Positions 59,440-59,552 of a stretch of DNA of 59,552 bases are shown here, piece after piece. Position numbers and translations under genes: made by a program. The notes below the pieces were generated by a model. The model was given only the letters and a program-made list of their open reading frames with translations, did no database searches and was not told the origin of the DNA. The stretch spans positions 1-59,552 of the forward strand of contig CALUVG010000013.1 in assembly GCA_944324165.1 (NCBI GenBank). Direction: 5' to 3'. The DNA comes from Candidatus Gastranaerophilales bacterium. GTDB lineage: Bacteria > Cyanobacteriota > Vampirovibrionia > Gastranaerophilales > Gastranaerophilaceae. The first letter of the stretch is position 1. Every line of letters begins with the position of its first letter.

Positions 59440-59552
59440 TGCCTTTTTGCGTTCGAGCGGATTTCCGTACGGACGACACGAGTGAAACGAGTTAGTCCGG
59501 ATAGCGAGAATATTGAGCGAAGTTGAACCGCAGGTTCAATAGCGAAACTATT
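59440..59552 (+). repeat. Dispersed structured repeat, copy 3 (cut by window end)
   Basis: GCCTTTTTGCG-TTCG-GCGGATTT, GTCCGTACGGAC-like palindromic segments, GAGTGAAACGA, TCCGGATAGCGA and TTGAACCGCAGGTTCAA follow the same order as copy 1 (115-240). Like copy 1, it sits just after a terminator/RNA gene. The element continues beyond the window. Confidence 0.55.

Overview
The window is AT-rich bacterial DNA with dense genes of standard genetic code. Gene content points to a gut-type member of the non-photosynthetic cyanobacterial relatives (Vampirovibrionia/'Melainabacteria', order Gastranaerophilales). Supporting signs are a Ycf45-like R3H ATPase, a DUF2993 protein, a YvcK with an N-terminal membrane anchor, a complete minCDE set, flagellar export genes, and two prepilins with the cleavage context A|FTLAEV. 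The taxonomic call is an inference from family recognition, not from a marker-gene tree.

Layout. 1-6.1 kb is an accessory island: a kelch-propeller protein, a frameshifted nuclease/DUF2075 helicase, a frameshifted NTF2-like gene, a SIR2/DUF4917-like protein, a tiny membrane protein and a GNAT acetyltransferase, set among dispersed structured repeats and 21-bp inverted repeats. 6.2-10 kb holds a tRNA-Glu(CTC), two small hypotheticals, an agmatine-deiminase-like protein, a zinc-ribbon protein and a GT92 glycosyltransferase. 10-17 kb is housekeeping: pxpA, yvcK, panB, panC, and rplJ-rplL behind an L10 leader. 17-27.5 kb carries a prepilin next to an XRE regulator, the glyQ-permease-permease operon, rbfA-truB with three trailing genes, a second XRE regulator and an unusual four-domain GntR protein. 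27.5-36.5 kb holds minC-minD-minE (leftward) and fliE-fliF-fliG-fliH-flhA-yidD (rightward). 36.5-38.6 kb is repeat-rich and contains the most interesting gene. 38.7-50.7 kb is tig-clpP-clpX-polA, tlyA-tatD, gatD, the R3H ATPase, glutaredoxin and two paralogous membrane proteins. 51-59.5 kb holds dut, a DUF2142 protein, alaS, an XRE regulator, a surface-glycan cluster (LicD, CDP-glycerol-type cytidylyltransferase, two glycosyltransferases) and tRNA-Arg(TCT).

Headline. The gene at 36855-38015 (minus) is a type IV prepilin-like protein whose C-terminus looks like the variable region of a diversity-generating retroelement (DGR). Its last 46 codons are dominated by NNC codons (31 of 46; all ten Tyr are TAC, all four Phe are TTC) in an otherwise AT-rich gene, in a DUF1566/C-type-lectin-like context. 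The stop codon is followed by a 12-bp perfect hairpin, as expected beside a mutagenic-homing site. No reverse transcriptase or template repeat is visible here, so the retroelement would have to act from elsewhere in the genome.

Other recurring themes. At least six genes have a -10 hexamer ending exactly 6 nt before the ATG, which suggests leaderless mRNAs. Both frameshifts in the first 4 kb are one-base losses in A-runs. A structured dispersed repeat family has copies at both window ends and near 5.1 kb. The tandem repeat TTAACGTCT occurs both in intergenic DNA and inside the leader peptide of the DGR-like prepilin.
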